Assembly (NCBI GenBank): GCA_018673915.1
Contig: JABHBK010000047.1
Span: 62,001-126,000 of the forward strand
Direction: 5' to 3'
Source: Nitrospina sp.
GTDB lineage: Bacteria; Nitrospinota; Nitrospinia; Nitrospinales; VA-1
DNA length: 64,000 bases
Shown: piece by piece, positions 1 through 8,527 of the stretch
Layout of the letters: every line of letters starts with the position of its first letter
Numbering within the stretch: the first letter of the stretch is position 1
Notes under the pieces: generated by a model
What the model was told of the DNA's origin: nothing
Seen by the model: the letters and a program-made list of their open reading frames with translations, nothing else
The model's database searches: none
Program-made: the position numbers and the translations under genes

Positions 1-1833
1 GTCAAGCACCATGTCATAGGTGTCGTCGGCTTCCGGGTCAAGGAGCATCAGGTCATACATGGTTAAATGTTTTTCCACTAAAAAGGATACATCATCCACT
101 CTTTTGGGTTTGTCGTTATAGCCCAGATTATTCAAAATCTCCGGAATCATTTTTGCACCGACCAACTCTTCGTTCTGGTCGCCAACTTTTGCGCCCTTGC
201 CAATATCGTGTAGTAAAACGGCCAGTTTGAGAGCAGTTTTATCCCTTTGGGAGTGATAAAGTTCTGACAGAAAAGGGTCAGCGGTTTCTCGAAACTCTAA
301 TCTATTTAAAACGTCCAGAGCAGAAAGAATATGGATGTCAGTAGGAAATTTATGTACATAAACATCCTGCAGAATGCCTTTCAGATCATTAAATGCGGGA
401 ATGAAGTAATCCCCCAATATTCCGAATTCATGCAGCAGGCGAATGGATTTTGAAAAGTGTTTTCCTCTGATAATGCGTTTAAAGCAGTTCTGGATTTCCA
501 GTTTGGCTTCTTCATCCATGAAAATGGGATACGCCTGATCAACATGCTGCTCAATGGCTCGTGTCACTTCATAAGACAAGTAATAATCTCTTTCAGCGAC
601 CCAGATAAAAACCTTGAATAGCCATAAGGGTTCCTGGGCGAACAGTTTTTCTGGGCTTTTTTCGAAATAAATTTGCTGCTGCGTATTGAGGGCAAAGAAC
701 TCTGAAAGGTTTTTAATTTTTTTTGTATCTACCGCCATACTCTCCCAGTAAAGGTTCCGGCTGAAACGCTTGAGGGGATAAACGGCATCAAAAAAATATT
801 TTTGGAAAAAGGTTTTAACATCGAACCCCATAGACTGGGCAATCTTTTCCCGAACTTCATAGCTCATGGTATCCCGGTGTGTGCCTTTCTGGAAAGTATG
901 CAGAAATAGCCGGGTGCGGGATAACAGGTGGAGGCCATTTTGCATGCTCTTAAAAGCAAGTGGACTCAGCAGGTTTTTAGCAAACAATTCGTTGAGCAAT
1001 TCAAACTGATTAGTGGTATTCAGATTTTGAAGAAATCGAATGGATACCAATGCCCAGTAGAGGCGACGCATTTCCTCTTTAATATTTGGTTCCTGCTGAA
1101 AGACTGTATTTTGGACTTCATAACATCCTTCATGGCTCAAACAATGTTTTTGAATCTCGTCTCGGTAAAGCAGGCTGACAGTTTTGATAGAACTTTTAAA
1201 TTCGCCATAAACCAGGGAGTTGCCGGCAACAAACCGATGTTCCAAAAGAGCCATAAACTCGGAAACTTTGGCGGGATCCAGATCTCTCTCAAATGTTTCG
1301 TTCTCGGTGTAACAGGAGTTGCTTGAGGCAGGGAATATATCCTGAAAGATAAACAGGTACTCAAAATGCCGAATAATTTCCTCTGCAGTTTTTTTGTCCT
1401 CATCACTGAGTGAAGATTGGGAAACGATTTGGATATCTACATCTGAGCGGAAATACATTTCCTCCCGGCCATAACCACCACGAGCAACAATTGCAATGGG
1501 CACGGATTGCGTTGTCCATTCCTGATTATTTTGGTGATTGAAGTACCAGACTGCGGAATAAAAACTTGCCTGCACGAGAGTGTCTACCAATGCGGTTTGC
1601 TTAAGCAATAACAAGTGACAGTTTTCAGATTTGGAGCACTCTTTTTGGAGCAGGGCGGTTTCTTTTTCAACCAGATGAATAGCCCGATCTTTAAAATCTA
1701 AATAAAATTTCTGCGGATCAATTTCAGAATTGTTGGGCGATTGTCCTGCTTGATGAAGAGAAACTAATTTTTGTTGAAGCTGTTGCCGATAGGTTTCGAC
1801 AAGTTTGCGGTTGGATTGATATAAATCACTCAT
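1..1833 (-). CDS. glnD: [Protein-PII] uridylyltransferase / uridylyl-removing enzyme (GlnD-like), C-terminus outside window
   Basis: The frame is open from an ATG at 1833 to the left edge without a stop, giving 611 codons; the C-terminus lies outside. About 120 residues in, the reading GGYGREEMYFRSDVDI matches the nucleotidyltransferase active site of GlnD-type enzymes (GGYGR...SDxD). Near the left edge LLHDIGKG followed by VEKHLTM is the HD phosphohydrolase motif. Nucleotidyltransferase followed by HD is the GlnD order; full-length GlnD is usually 850-930 residues with C-terminal ACT domains, which would lie beyond position 1. Known role: uridylylates and deuridylylates PII proteins in response to glutamine. 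It follows aroF on the same strand, but a hairpin between them suggests separate transcription. The N-terminal 110 residues are family-variable. A DUF294-type relative remains possible because the ACT domains cannot be seen. Confidence 0.82.
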   Translation of the reverse strand, partial: MSDLYQSNRKLVETYRQQLQQKLVSLHQAGQSPNNSEIDPQKFYLDFKDRAIHLVEKETALLQKECSKSENCHLLLLKQTALVDTLVQASFYSAVWYFNHQNNQEWTTQSVPIAIVARGGYGREEMYFRSDVDIQIVSQSSLSDEDKKTAEEIIRHFEYLFIFQDIFPASSNSCYTENETFERDLDPAKVSEFMALLEHRFVAGNSLVYGEFKSSIKTVSLLYRDEIQKHCLSHEGCYEVQNTVFQQEPNIKEEMRRLYWALVSIRFLQNLNTTNQFELLNELFAKNLLSPLAFKSMQNGLHLLSRTRLFLHTFQKGTHRDTMSYEVREKIAQSMGFDVKTFFQKYFFDAVYPLKRFSRNLYWESMAVDTKKIKNLSEFFALNTQQQIYFEKSPEKLFAQEPLWLFKVFIWVAERDYYLSYEVTRAIEQHVDQAYPIFMDEEAKLEIQNCFKRIIRGKHFSKSIRLLHEFGILGDYFIPAFNDLKGILQDVYVHKFPTDIHILSALDVLNRLEFRETADPFLSELYHSQRDKTALKLAVLLHDIGKGAKVGDQNEELVGAKMIPEILNNLGYNDKPKRVDDVSFLVEKHLTMYDLMLLDPEADDTYDMVLD

Positions 1834-1859
1834 TGGGAGTGCAAACTAAAAAGTTATTG

Positions 1860-1887
1860 AACCGGATCAAGAGATCATGATCCGGTT
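1860..1887 (-). terminator. Hairpin between aroF and glnD
   Basis: Perfect 9-bp inverted repeat AACCGGATC / GATCCGGTT with a 10-nt loop, about 80 nt downstream of the aroF stop and just upstream of the glnD-like start. On the minus strand it is followed by CAATAACTTTTTAG, only a weak U-tract. It could be a terminator of aroF or a structure in the glnD leader. Confidence 0.45.
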
Positions 1888-1967
1888 ATTCATAGCTATA
1901 AAAGCTGATTCAGAATAAACCTAAAATACTAAAAATTCAAGGGTTTACCGGCCAGTTGGCCCCACGC

Positions 1968-2987
1968 CTAGTGGAGGGTGCGGCCCATTAATTCGGCGAA
2001 GGGGCGCAGGTTTTCCATGAGTCGGTCAAATTTTGCTGGCTTTAAGGACTGGGGTCCATCGGAAAAAGCTTTTACGGGATCGGGGTGAACCTCAATGATC
2101 AGCCCATCAGCACCGGCCGCAATGGATGCGCGTGACATGGATTCAACCATCTCCCAATGGCCGGTCGCATGGCTGGGGTCTACGATGATGGGGAGATGAG
2201 TTTCCCTCTTCAAGACCGGTATACAGCTGATATCCAAAGTATTTCGGGTAGCGGTTTCGAAAGTGCGAATGCCCCGTTCGCAAAGAATCAGCTGATTATT
2301 GCCTTCGGAAAGTACATATTCTGCAGACATCAGAAACTCCTGAATGGTGTTCATCATGCCCCGTTTCAAAAGAATAGGTTTGTCTATTTTCCCCAGTTCT
2401 TTTAATAGTGAAAAATTCTGCATGTTTCGGGCACCCACCTGGATGACGTCGGCATATTTCGCGACCAGATCGATTTCGCGTGGATTCATAACTTCGGTGA
2501 CAATAGGTAGCCCAGAAACCTCTTTGGCAGAGGCCAGGAGCTTGAGCCCGTCTTCTTCCATTCCCTGAAAACTGTAAGGAGAAGTTCGCGGTTTATAAGC
2601 ACCCCCCCGTAAGAAATTGGCTCCGGATTTTTTAACCAAATTTGCGGTGGTGCAAATCTGTTCTTTGCTTTCTACTGAGCATGGGCCAGCGATGATGGCG
2701 ATAGCAGAACCACCGATGCCAACCCCACCCACCTCAATGATCGAATTGGTGGATTTCACTTCTCGACTGGCAAGCTTGTAAGGTTTGAGAATGGGAAATA
2801 CACTTTCCACTCCGCCCATAGTTTCTATGGATTGCAGGCGGTCTTTTCCACGTTCGTCACCCACGGCCCCGATTACCTTGCGTTCAACACCGACAATTTC
2901 ATGCGGGGTGTAACCAAGTTCCCGGATGGTGTTTTCTACCTTTTCTATTTCCTCCGGCGTTGCATCCGAAGACATTACGATGATCAT
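1968..2987 (-). CDS. aroF: 3-deoxy-7-phosphoheptulonate synthase (DAHP synthase, type I beta with N-terminal regulatory domain)
   Basis: Catalyses condensation of phosphoenolpyruvate and erythrose 4-phosphate, the first step of the shikimate pathway, in the cytoplasm. The 339 residues match the Thermotoga-type enzyme length. Residues 1-70 form a ferredoxin-like (ACT-type) regulatory domain starting MIIVMSSDATPEEI; the barrel follows with IAGPCSVES near residue 95, GGAYKPRTSPYSFQG (PEP binding), VDPSHATGH and EVHPDP near the C-terminus (metal and substrate binding). The N-terminal domain normally confers feedback inhibition by aromatic amino acids, which is inferred here. It appears monocistronic: a hairpin follows it and an 81-nt gap separates it from the nitroreductase gene upstream. 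Confidence 0.95.
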   Translation of the reverse strand: MIIVMSSDATPEEIEKVENTIRELGYTPHEIVGVERKVIGAVGDERGKDRLQSIETMGGVESVFPILKPYKLASREVKSTNSIIEVGGVGIGGSAIAIIAGPCSVESKEQICTTANLVKKSGANFLRGGAYKPRTSPYSFQGMEEDGLKLLASAKEVSGLPIVTEVMNPREIDLVAKYADVIQVGARNMQNFSLLKELGKIDKPILLKRGMMNTIQEFLMSAEYVLSEGNNQLILCERGIRTFETATRNTLDISCIPVLKRETHLPIIVDPSHATGHWEMVESMSRASIAAGADGLIIEVHPDPVKAFSDGPQSLKPAKFDRLMENLRPFAELMGRTLH

Positions 2988-3068
2988 TGAATATTTGCCT
3001 CTATATTGGGAATAAAAAGCCAGTATAACATTTCAGATTAAGTTTCAGGAGAGTAAAGTAAAGGCCAA

Positions 3069-3689
3069 CTATCCCATTAATCCGGGGCCATCCAGCGTGT
3101 TTATTCGGACTATTTCTTCGATGGGTCTGCGATAATCTCTGGGTCGCGGATCATCTTTCTTATACCCCAGGGTCATCAGCATTGCTGGGATATAATTGGG
3201 TCTGAGATTTGCCAGCTTGGAAACCGCTTCGGGGTCAAATCCGATCATCGGGACAGTTGCCCACCCTCGATTTTGGGCCGCCAGCATCAGAATCATAGCC
3301 GCCAATGAGGCGCTGCGAATTGCTTCATCTCTCTGAAGCTGACCCTTGCCGTCATAGAAATCTTTTATAATCGGAAGAACCTTTTCCTGAATTCCCTGAG
3401 GAGTATCCTTGTAGATTTCAGGGGCATCCTGATAGGCGTTTAATTTTCCGCAAACAACAAGTAACACAGAGCAGGTCAGGACCTGCTCCTGCCCCCATGC
3501 CGCAGCCTGGATTTTTTCTTTAAGACTATTATCCCTGACTGCGATAAAGGTCCAGTGTTGCAGGTTAAAGGAGCTTGGACTCAATACCACTTCCTGCATT
3601 AATTCCTTTAGCTCTGCATCGCTTATTTCCTTATCGGGAAGGTAGGATTTTATAGAACGGCGTTGTTGAACAATCTCTGAAAATTCCAT
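3069..3689 (-). CDS. Nitroreductase-family flavoprotein
   Basis: 206 residues, the usual size of single-domain FMN-dependent NAD(P)H nitroreductases. The N-terminus MEFSEIVQQRRSIKSY carries the RRSxxxY phosphate/FMN-binding signature, SPSSFNLQHW is the second FMN-contacting segment, and a C-terminal LGYKKDDPRPRDYRRP tail is typical of the family. Family members reduce nitro compounds, quinones or flavins; the substrate cannot be assigned. It is the last gene of a five-gene minus-strand run (VOC, pirin, DoxX, MBL-fold, nitroreductase) with gaps of 12-40 nt, so it is probably co-transcribed from the sigma54-type promoter at about 6.53 kb. Confidence 0.9.
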   Translation of the reverse strand: MEFSEIVQQRRSIKSYLPDKEISDAELKELMQEVVLSPSSFNLQHWTFIAVRDNSLKEKIQAAAWGQEQVLTCSVLLVVCGKLNAYQDAPEIYKDTPQGIQEKVLPIIKDFYDGKGQLQRDEAIRSASLAAMILMLAAQNRGWATVPMIGFDPEAVSKLANLRPNYIPAMLMTLGYKKDDPRPRDYRRPIEEIVRINTLDGPGLMG

Positions 3690-3725
3690 GATGCTTTCCT
3701 CGTATATGTTTTTGTATCGGTAGTG

Positions 3726-4706
3726 TTATTTAGAAAGGTCTTTGAAAGTATTCGGGACATTAACTCCAGTATGGACCCAGTCCCACAAGGCATAACCTTG
3801 AAAATCCTTCATGGTGATGTATTTTTGTGCATCCTCTAATGCCATGTATTTGTCAATGGAACTTTTAACTTTCACATGCAACGTCTCAAGATAACTGATT
3901 GTGAAATCGAGATTTTTGGGTTCAATGGGAATCCCATGTCCCGGAACAATAATTGCGTCCTGGGGCAGGAACGAACGAACCTTTTTCATCGTTGCCAGAA
4001 CTTCTTCATGTTTCCCGTCCAATAACCAGGGGAGGGCAGGTGGCATAGCCACAATCGGATTGCCCGTCCAGAAAACTTTTTCTCCAGGAACCCAAACAAA
4101 TAGATCTCCTTCTGTTTGGGCAAACCCCAGATGCATGATCTCAACCTTTTTATTGCCAAGGTCGATGCTTTTCTTGTCATCGATGATGATATCTGCGGTG
4201 CGGGCGATAACGTCTTCAATGCCACGGCCGGCTCCAAAATATTGAGCCATAAACTTTTTATCTGCTTCAAAAGCTTCCTTGTTCTCCATAAATGCTTTGG
4301 TTTTGCTGTGCTGGATGATTTTTGCTGTTTTTGGGAAGGCATAGTTTCCATAAGCATGATCGCCATGGTAGCTGGTGTTGACGACATAGCGGATGGGTTT
4401 GTCTGTCACCTGTTTTACGAAACCGATAACCTGTTTTGCCAGCCGTTTGTTTACCATTGACTCGATAACCAGTACTTCGTTGTCCCCAACAACAAAGCCG
4501 CCGGATGTTGCAACCGGATAGCCCTTCTTATTTTTGACTTTGGCGTCGGTGGGGTAAACAGCATAAACCCCAGTAGCCAGTTTTTCGAGTTGGAGTTGAA
4601 CGGTTCCCGCATCCCATACCAGATTTTCTTTTTTCTCTTCGGCTTTTGCCAGTCCCGTATAGGAAAACATAAGGGTGATAGCCAGAAAGGTAATCATTCT
4701 TTTCAT
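3726..4706 (-). CDS. Secreted metallo-beta-lactamase-fold protein with degenerate metal site
   Basis: 326 residues with an N-terminal signal peptide (MKRMITFLAITLMFSYTGLAKA, cleavage near residue 22), so periplasmic. The MBL fold is visible from residue 40 to 260. The HxHxDH signature reads S112-Y-H114-G-D116-H117, so the first His is Ser. The usual GxxHTxGD segment reads GFAQTEGD, with Gln197 in place of the metal His, and the TGD strand reads TGN (Asn216 for the bridging Asp). D116, H117 and H258 (GHG) of the second metal site remain. The nearest relatives by feel are the SoxH / quinoprotein-relay secreted MBL proteins, but that is not certain. The changes suggest a one-metal or non-hydrolytic protein. 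It lies 36 nt upstream of the nitroreductase gene and 39 nt after doxX. Confidence 0.85.
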   Translation of the reverse strand: MKRMITFLAITLMFSYTGLAKAEEKKENLVWDAGTVQLQLEKLATGVYAVYPTDAKVKNKKGYPVATSGGFVVGDNEVLVIESMVNKRLAKQVIGFVKQVTDKPIRYVVNTSYHGDHAYGNYAFPKTAKIIQHSKTKAFMENKEAFEADKKFMAQYFGAGRGIEDVIARTADIIIDDKKSIDLGNKKVEIMHLGFAQTEGDLFVWVPGEKVFWTGNPIVAMPPALPWLLDGKHEEVLATMKKVRSFLPQDAIIVPGHGIPIEPKNLDFTISYLETLHVKVKSSIDKYMALEDAQKYITMKDFQGYALWDWVHTGVNVPNTFKDLSK

Positions 4707-4745
4707 TTATCTCTCCTTCTATAAATTGTCTTGATTAATTGTTGG

Positions 4746-5213
4746 TTACTTGTTTCCACCCAGTAATAAGGAGAAGCGTTTTACAATAAAACCATCAGCC
4801 GAGAATCGGCCTCCGCCACTGATCAAAAGGGGCAGGCATAACCCAATTGCGAGAATGTGATATTCGAAACCTTCTCCACCCTGTTTGCCGGACCAGTTCA
4901 TAAAAAAGCCATTGGCAGCGTGTGACATTACGACAGCCCCTGACATAATCATTAAAACACCCGCCGCGCAGAATCGGGTCAGGAACCCGGTGATTAATCC
5001 CAACGCCCCAAGGGATTCACCGAGGATAACCAGCACGGCAATGACCATTGGCACTCCCATTTGGTTAGTAAAAAACCCCAATGTGCCCTCAAGCCCGTAA
5101 CCCCCAAACCATCCAAGAAGTTTTTGGGCGCCATGAGGGAACATCACCATCCCCAGCATTACACGAATAATAAGATTGTTTATGTTTTCATCTGTTTGAA
5201 AAAAGGCCCTCAT
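4746..5213 (-). CDS. DoxX-family integral membrane protein
   Basis: 155 residues with four hydrophobic segments (about 15-35, 52-75, 80-105, 118-140) and the DoxX hallmark near the N-terminus, RVMLGMVMFPHGAQKLLGWF, followed by GFFTNQMGVP. DoxX proteins are small inner-membrane proteins often co-transcribed with pirins, oxidoreductases or thiol/sulfur enzymes and linked to oxidative or electrophile stress; the exact activity is not established. The next gene upstream (pirin) ends 13 nt before this start, supporting an operon. Confidence 0.9.
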   Translation of the reverse strand: MRAFFQTDENINNLIIRVMLGMVMFPHGAQKLLGWFGGYGLEGTLGFFTNQMGVPMVIAVLVILGESLGALGLITGFLTRFCAAGVLMIMSGAVVMSHAANGFFMNWSGKQGGEGFEYHILAIGLCLPLLISGGGRFSADGFIVKRFSLLLGGNK

Positions 5214-5226
5214 ATAATTCTCCTTT

Positions 5227-6021
5227 CTATTGATTGCGGTAGAGGGGATAGTCTACCTGCGCCGGCACTTCAATTGTCGCGATACGTAAGGGAGAACTGG
5301 AGTCGGCTTGTATTGAAATTTCCCCTCGCTGTTTGGCATGAATCACTGCAAAGTCCTGTTTGTTGACATGATGCTTTGCGCCGGTTTGTTTGTCGAATAA
5401 AATTCCTTTGCCAGAAATAATCACCACTGCCAGTGTTCTGTCCTGAGCAAGTACGTATTGGTATAGCCGGTCATTCTCAATGGAAATATCTTGCATAATT
5501 ACTTCTGATTCAAGGTAAATGGGTGATCCATTGCCAAGGATGGTCTTTAGAGTAACGCCATCTTGGTGTTCAATGAGAAAGTCATCGTTTTTAAACTCAT
5601 TGTAAGTAGGATTATTGTGAATAGTTTTGCGAATATTGGGATCAAACCAGATTTGAAAAAAATCAGTGAACTCTCCAATCGTTTCTTCTTCATGAGAAAT
5701 TCCCGCTCCCGCCTGTATGACTTGCGCACCTCCGGCTTGAACCCGGCTCCGGTTTCCTAAAGAATCGTAATGTCCTATTTCTCCTTCGAGAGCATAGCTC
5801 ATGATTTCAAACGCCTGATGGGGGTGTAGAGCAATTTTCCCATAGCCTTTGGCGGTAGCCCAGGCCCAGTAAAACAGGGGCCCCAAATTTTTTATTGGTG
5901 GGCCTTCATGAGGAAAGCCGATGGGTTTAACTTCAGTGATGCGACCGCCATCAAACTGGCCTACTGCCTGAGCTTCAGGAGGATAGATTTTAAAATTTAA
6001 TGCGGCTTTATTTTGGATCAT
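5227..6021 (-). CDS. Pirin-family cupin protein
   Basis: 264 residues with two cupin halves. The N-terminal half shows the pirin metal-binding pattern: HPHQAFEIMSYALEGEIGH contains the His and Glu ligands, and AGAGISHEE is the second cupin motif. Pirins bind Fe(II); some oxidise quercetin, others act as redox-sensitive regulators. The family is abundant in bacteria and its role here is unknown. Second gene of the minus-strand operon: 27 nt after the VOC gene and 13 nt before doxX, and its neighbours are typical electrophile/oxidant detoxification genes. Confidence 0.92.
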   Translation of the reverse strand: MIQNKAALNFKIYPPEAQAVGQFDGGRITEVKPIGFPHEGPPIKNLGPLFYWAWATAKGYGKIALHPHQAFEIMSYALEGEIGHYDSLGNRSRVQAGGAQVIQAGAGISHEEETIGEFTDFFQIWFDPNIRKTIHNNPTYNEFKNDDFLIEHQDGVTLKTILGNGSPIYLESEVIMQDISIENDRLYQYVLAQDRTLAVVIISGKGILFDKQTGAKHHVNKQDFAVIHAKQRGEISIQADSSSPLRIATIEVPAQVDYPLYRNQ

Positions 6022-6048
6022 GACTTCATACCTTAAAAATATTTAGAT

Positions 6049-6468
6049 TTATTCTGAAAAATGAATTTCCAAATTGTGGCCATCTGGGTCGTAAAAGTAG
6101 ATGGATGTTCCACCCGGATGATTCCTGGGCTCCCCATCCAGCTCTACATCGTTGTCTTTGAAGTTTTGAATAATATCTTCATACTGTTCCGTTTTGGCTT
6201 CAAAAGCAAAATGCAGAAACCCGTCATCCGTCATGACCCTTTGGGCTGAATCGAAATCCAGATCGGGAGACTCAAATAAAGCCAGGACTACATTCCCGGT
6301 ATCTATTTCAAAATGTTTAATGCCTGAACGGGTTTCGGTTCTATTAATCACCGGAAACCCTAACACTTGCTGATAAAATTTTTCCGACCTCTTCATATCT
6401 TTAACGTTCAAGGCAAAATGATGCAGGCCTTTTAATTTGATTTGGGTGGGGTTGGTTTTTAATGTCAT
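6049..6468 (-). CDS. VOC-superfamily (glyoxalase/dioxygenase fold) protein
   Basis: 139 residues, one vicinal-oxygen-chelate module. The N-terminal GLHHFALNVKDMKRSEKFYQ carries the first metal His; HFAFEAK and YFYDPDGHNLEIHFSE supply the other His and the C-terminal Glu. It could act on a thiol conjugate, an epoxide or an antibiotic; the substrate cannot be read from sequence. It is the first gene of the five-gene operon. Its start is fixed by a strong AAGGAGAG 5 nt upstream of the ATG, about 50 nt downstream of the expected start site of the sigma54-type promoter. Confidence 0.9.
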   Translation of the reverse strand: MTLKTNPTQIKLKGLHHFALNVKDMKRSEKFYQQVLGFPVINRTETRSGIKHFEIDTGNVVLALFESPDLDFDSAQRVMTDDGFLHFAFEAKTEQYEDIIQNFKDNDVELDGEPRNHPGGTSIYFYDPDGHNLEIHFSE

Positions 6469-6527
6469 GGTGGCTCTCCTTAAATATGACTAAATTTTAT
6501 TTATCAATATCTCTTGTGACTATAGAT

Positions 6528-6543
6528 AGCAGGTATCGTGCCA
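6528..6543 (-). promoter_or_regulatory. Sigma54-type (-24/-12) promoter of the VOC-pirin-doxX operon
   Basis: On the minus strand the sequence reads TGGCACG-ATAC-CTGCT. The sigma54 consensus is TGGCACG-N4-TTGCW, so the GG and GC cores and their spacing match and only the first T of TTGC differs. Expected transcription start is near 6517, 49 nt before the first start codon. The gene on the other side encodes a sigma54-dependent activator, which supports the call. Confidence 0.8.
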
Positions 6544-6600
6544 TTCTTAACTCGCTGAAATTCCTTTATATTTTAAAGGTTTATGGGTGGTTAGCTAAAA

Positions 6601-6652
6601 TACTATATTTCGTATATTATGAGATTTAGTAGTATAATAACGAAATTAAGTA
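6601..6652. promoter_or_regulatory. Large inverted repeat, candidate activator-binding (enhancer) site
   Basis: Left arm 6601-6620 and right arm 6634-6652 are near-perfect inverted copies: both share TACT, ATTTCGT and TATTAT blocks, with one inserted base and one inverted dinucleotide. The site is centred about 85 bp upstream of the -24 element, a normal distance for a sigma54 activator, and about 90 bp upstream of the regulator's own start, so it could also serve autoregulation. Confidence 0.65.
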
Positions 6653-6715
6653 GAATTTGTGTTTTTTTGATTTAGAGGATTTGGGGAGTGACACCGACAC
6701 AAGAAAAGAGGAAAT

Positions 6716-8164
6716 ATGCGGAAAAAAATCGATATTGAGACGAATCAGGAGTTAGCGCAATTCACCATCGAACGCTCTGCGGATTCAATTATCTGGCACG
6801 ATTGTGCGGCAAATATTAAACGGGTCAATGAGGCGGCCTGCAAACTCCTCGGATACCCGAGAGAAGAATTGCTAGGTTTGACCATTCAGGATATCAACCC
6901 GAGTTCCAATAAAAAAACCTGGGCTAAGTTCTGGAATCGATTACGCAAAGATAAAGTTGTTCAGTTTGAAGACTCTAATTTACAAAAAGATGGAACGACT
7001 ATTCTCACAGAGGTCACTGCTAACTTCATTGAATTCGAGGGCCAGGAATTTGCAGTTGGATTTTCCAGGGATATTTCAGAGAGAAAACGAAATGAAGAGG
7101 AGAGGGCCTGTGCTCTGCGTGAAATCGAAAAACTAAAAACAGAATTAGAACTTCAAAATGAATACTTACAGGAAGAGGTGATAGAGCTACAGGATTTCGG
7201 AGATATTGTTGGGAAAAGTCCCGCCTTACAAACGATTCTCAGTCAAATTGAAATGGTTGCCCCAACGGATGCAAGCTCTCTCATTACAGGTGAATCTGGG
7301 ACGGGGAAAGAATTAATCGCCCTTGAGATTCATAATCGGAGTCCGCGAAACAGACATGCAATGGTTCGGGTTAATTGTGCCTCCATCCCCCGGGAACTTT
7401 ATGAGAGTGAATTTTTTGGTCATATTAAGGGCGCTTATACAGGGGCGCTTCGGGATCGGATAGGTCGTTTTGATTTAGCCAATCAAGGAACGTTGTTTCT
7501 GGATGAGATCGGTGAAATCCCTTTGGATTTACAAAGCAAACTATTGCGGGTGTTACAGGAAGGGACCTTCGAGAGGGTAGGGGATGAAAAAACCCGTAAG
7601 GTAGATGTGCGAATCATTGCCGCCAGCAATCGAGATTTAAAGGATGAAGTGGAACAGGGAAATTTTAGAGAAGATTTGTATTATCGTCTAAATGTTTTTC
7701 CTATCAATGTGCCACCGCTCAGGAAAAGAATCGAGGACATCCCTTTATTAGCTACTTATTTTTTAAGACTAGCTTCAAAGAAATTCAAGAGACCCGAGCC
7801 CAGGTTAACAAAAGCCAATGTTCTGCAATTAACCCAATATGATTGGCCGGGAAACGTGAGGGAGCTGCAAAATATCATTGAGCGCTCTGTGATAATTTCT
7901 CAAAAAGGGAATTTGAGGTTTGATTTGCCTAAAACACAAAGTGGAAAAAAAATAATCATAAATTCGGGCTGGGATAAAAAGGAAAATCAGAACATATTGA
8001 CTTTTGCGGAGATCAGGAGTTTGGGGCAGAGAAATATATTAAAAGCCCTGCAGAAAACCGGTTGGAAAGTTTTTGGTGCTAATGGAGCGGCTCAATTATT
8101 AGGCACTCCTCCTACAACATTGCTATCCCAAATGAAAAAATTGGGTATCAGAAAACCCGCATAA
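6716..8164 (+). CDS. PAS-domain sigma54-dependent transcriptional activator (NtrC/NorR-type enhancer-binding protein)
   Basis: 482 residues. A PAS domain (about 12-125) is followed by a coiled coil (130-160) and an AAA+ domain with Walker A GESGTGKE (192-199), the sigma54-contacting loop as GAYTGA (239-244, Tyr variant of GAFTGA) and Walker B TLFLDE (259-264); the R-finger region FREDLYYRLNVFPI is intact. A Fis-type helix-turn-helix closes the protein (about 445-478). There is no receiver domain, so the PAS presumably senses a ligand or redox state directly. It is divergent from the VOC-pirin operon, whose promoter is sigma54-type, so it is the obvious regulator of that operon (inference). 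GAGGAA lies just upstream of the ATG. The stop is only 3 nt from the end of the convergent lipoprotein gene. Confidence 0.95.
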   Translation: MRKKIDIETNQELAQFTIERSADSIIWHDCAANIKRVNEAACKLLGYPREELLGLTIQDINPSSNKKTWAKFWNRLRKDKVVQFEDSNLQKDGTTILTEVTANFIEFEGQEFAVGFSRDISERKRNEEERACALREIEKLKTELELQNEYLQEEVIELQDFGDIVGKSPALQTILSQIEMVAPTDASSLITGESGTGKELIALEIHNRSPRNRHAMVRVNCASIPRELYESEFFGHIKGAYTGALRDRIGRFDLANQGTLFLDEIGEIPLDLQSKLLRVLQEGTFERVGDEKTRKVDVRIIAASNRDLKDEVEQGNFREDLYYRLNVFPINVPPLRKRIEDIPLLATYFLRLASKKFKRPEPRLTKANVLQLTQYDWPGNVRELQNIIERSVIISQKGNLRFDLPKTQSGKKIIINSGWDKKENQNILTFAEIRSLGQRNILKALQKTGWKVFGANGAAQLLGTPPTTLLSQMKKLGIRKPA

Positions 8165-8167
8165 TTT

Positions 8168-8527
8168 TTAGTTATTCTTCAAAAGCTCATTTAGGAAAGG
8201 AGAATTAAGAATTTCTGCGTTTCCTTTTGCTAGTTTTCGAGCTTGCCTGAAATTTTTGATAGCCTTTTCTTTTTTATCTTCTTGAAAATAGGCCAGGCCC
8301 AGATTGAAATGAATTTCTCCAGAGGTCGGATCGGCGAAATTGGCTTGATTGAATTGGAGCAAAGCATCCCAGTATCTTCCGGCTTTATAGTGTTCGATTC
8401 CAAAATCGTTACGCATTTTAGCTGAAGGCTCGGCACCCACCCGTAATGTCAGGGGAAGTTCCTCCAGACTTTTTGAACAACTGGAAAGTCCCAAGATCAT
8501 TATTAGAATTAAAAATAAGCGTTTCAT
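8168..8527 (-). CDS. Small TPR-containing lipoprotein
   Basis: 119 residues starting with a lipoprotein signal peptide and lipobox LSSC (Cys17). Residues 45-105 contain one or two tetratricopeptide repeats: YKAGRYWDALLQFNQANFA and FNLGLAYFQEDKKEKAIKNF. It is probably anchored in the outer or inner membrane and acts in protein-protein contacts; no specific partner is evident. It stands alone, convergent with the sigma54 activator and divergent from the cytochrome c peroxidase gene. Confidence 0.8.
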   Translation of the reverse strand: MKRLFLILIMILGLSSCSKSLEELPLTLRVGAEPSAKMRNDFGIEHYKAGRYWDALLQFNQANFADPTSGEIHFNLGLAYFQEDKKEKAIKNFRQARKLAKGNAEILNSPFLNELLKNN

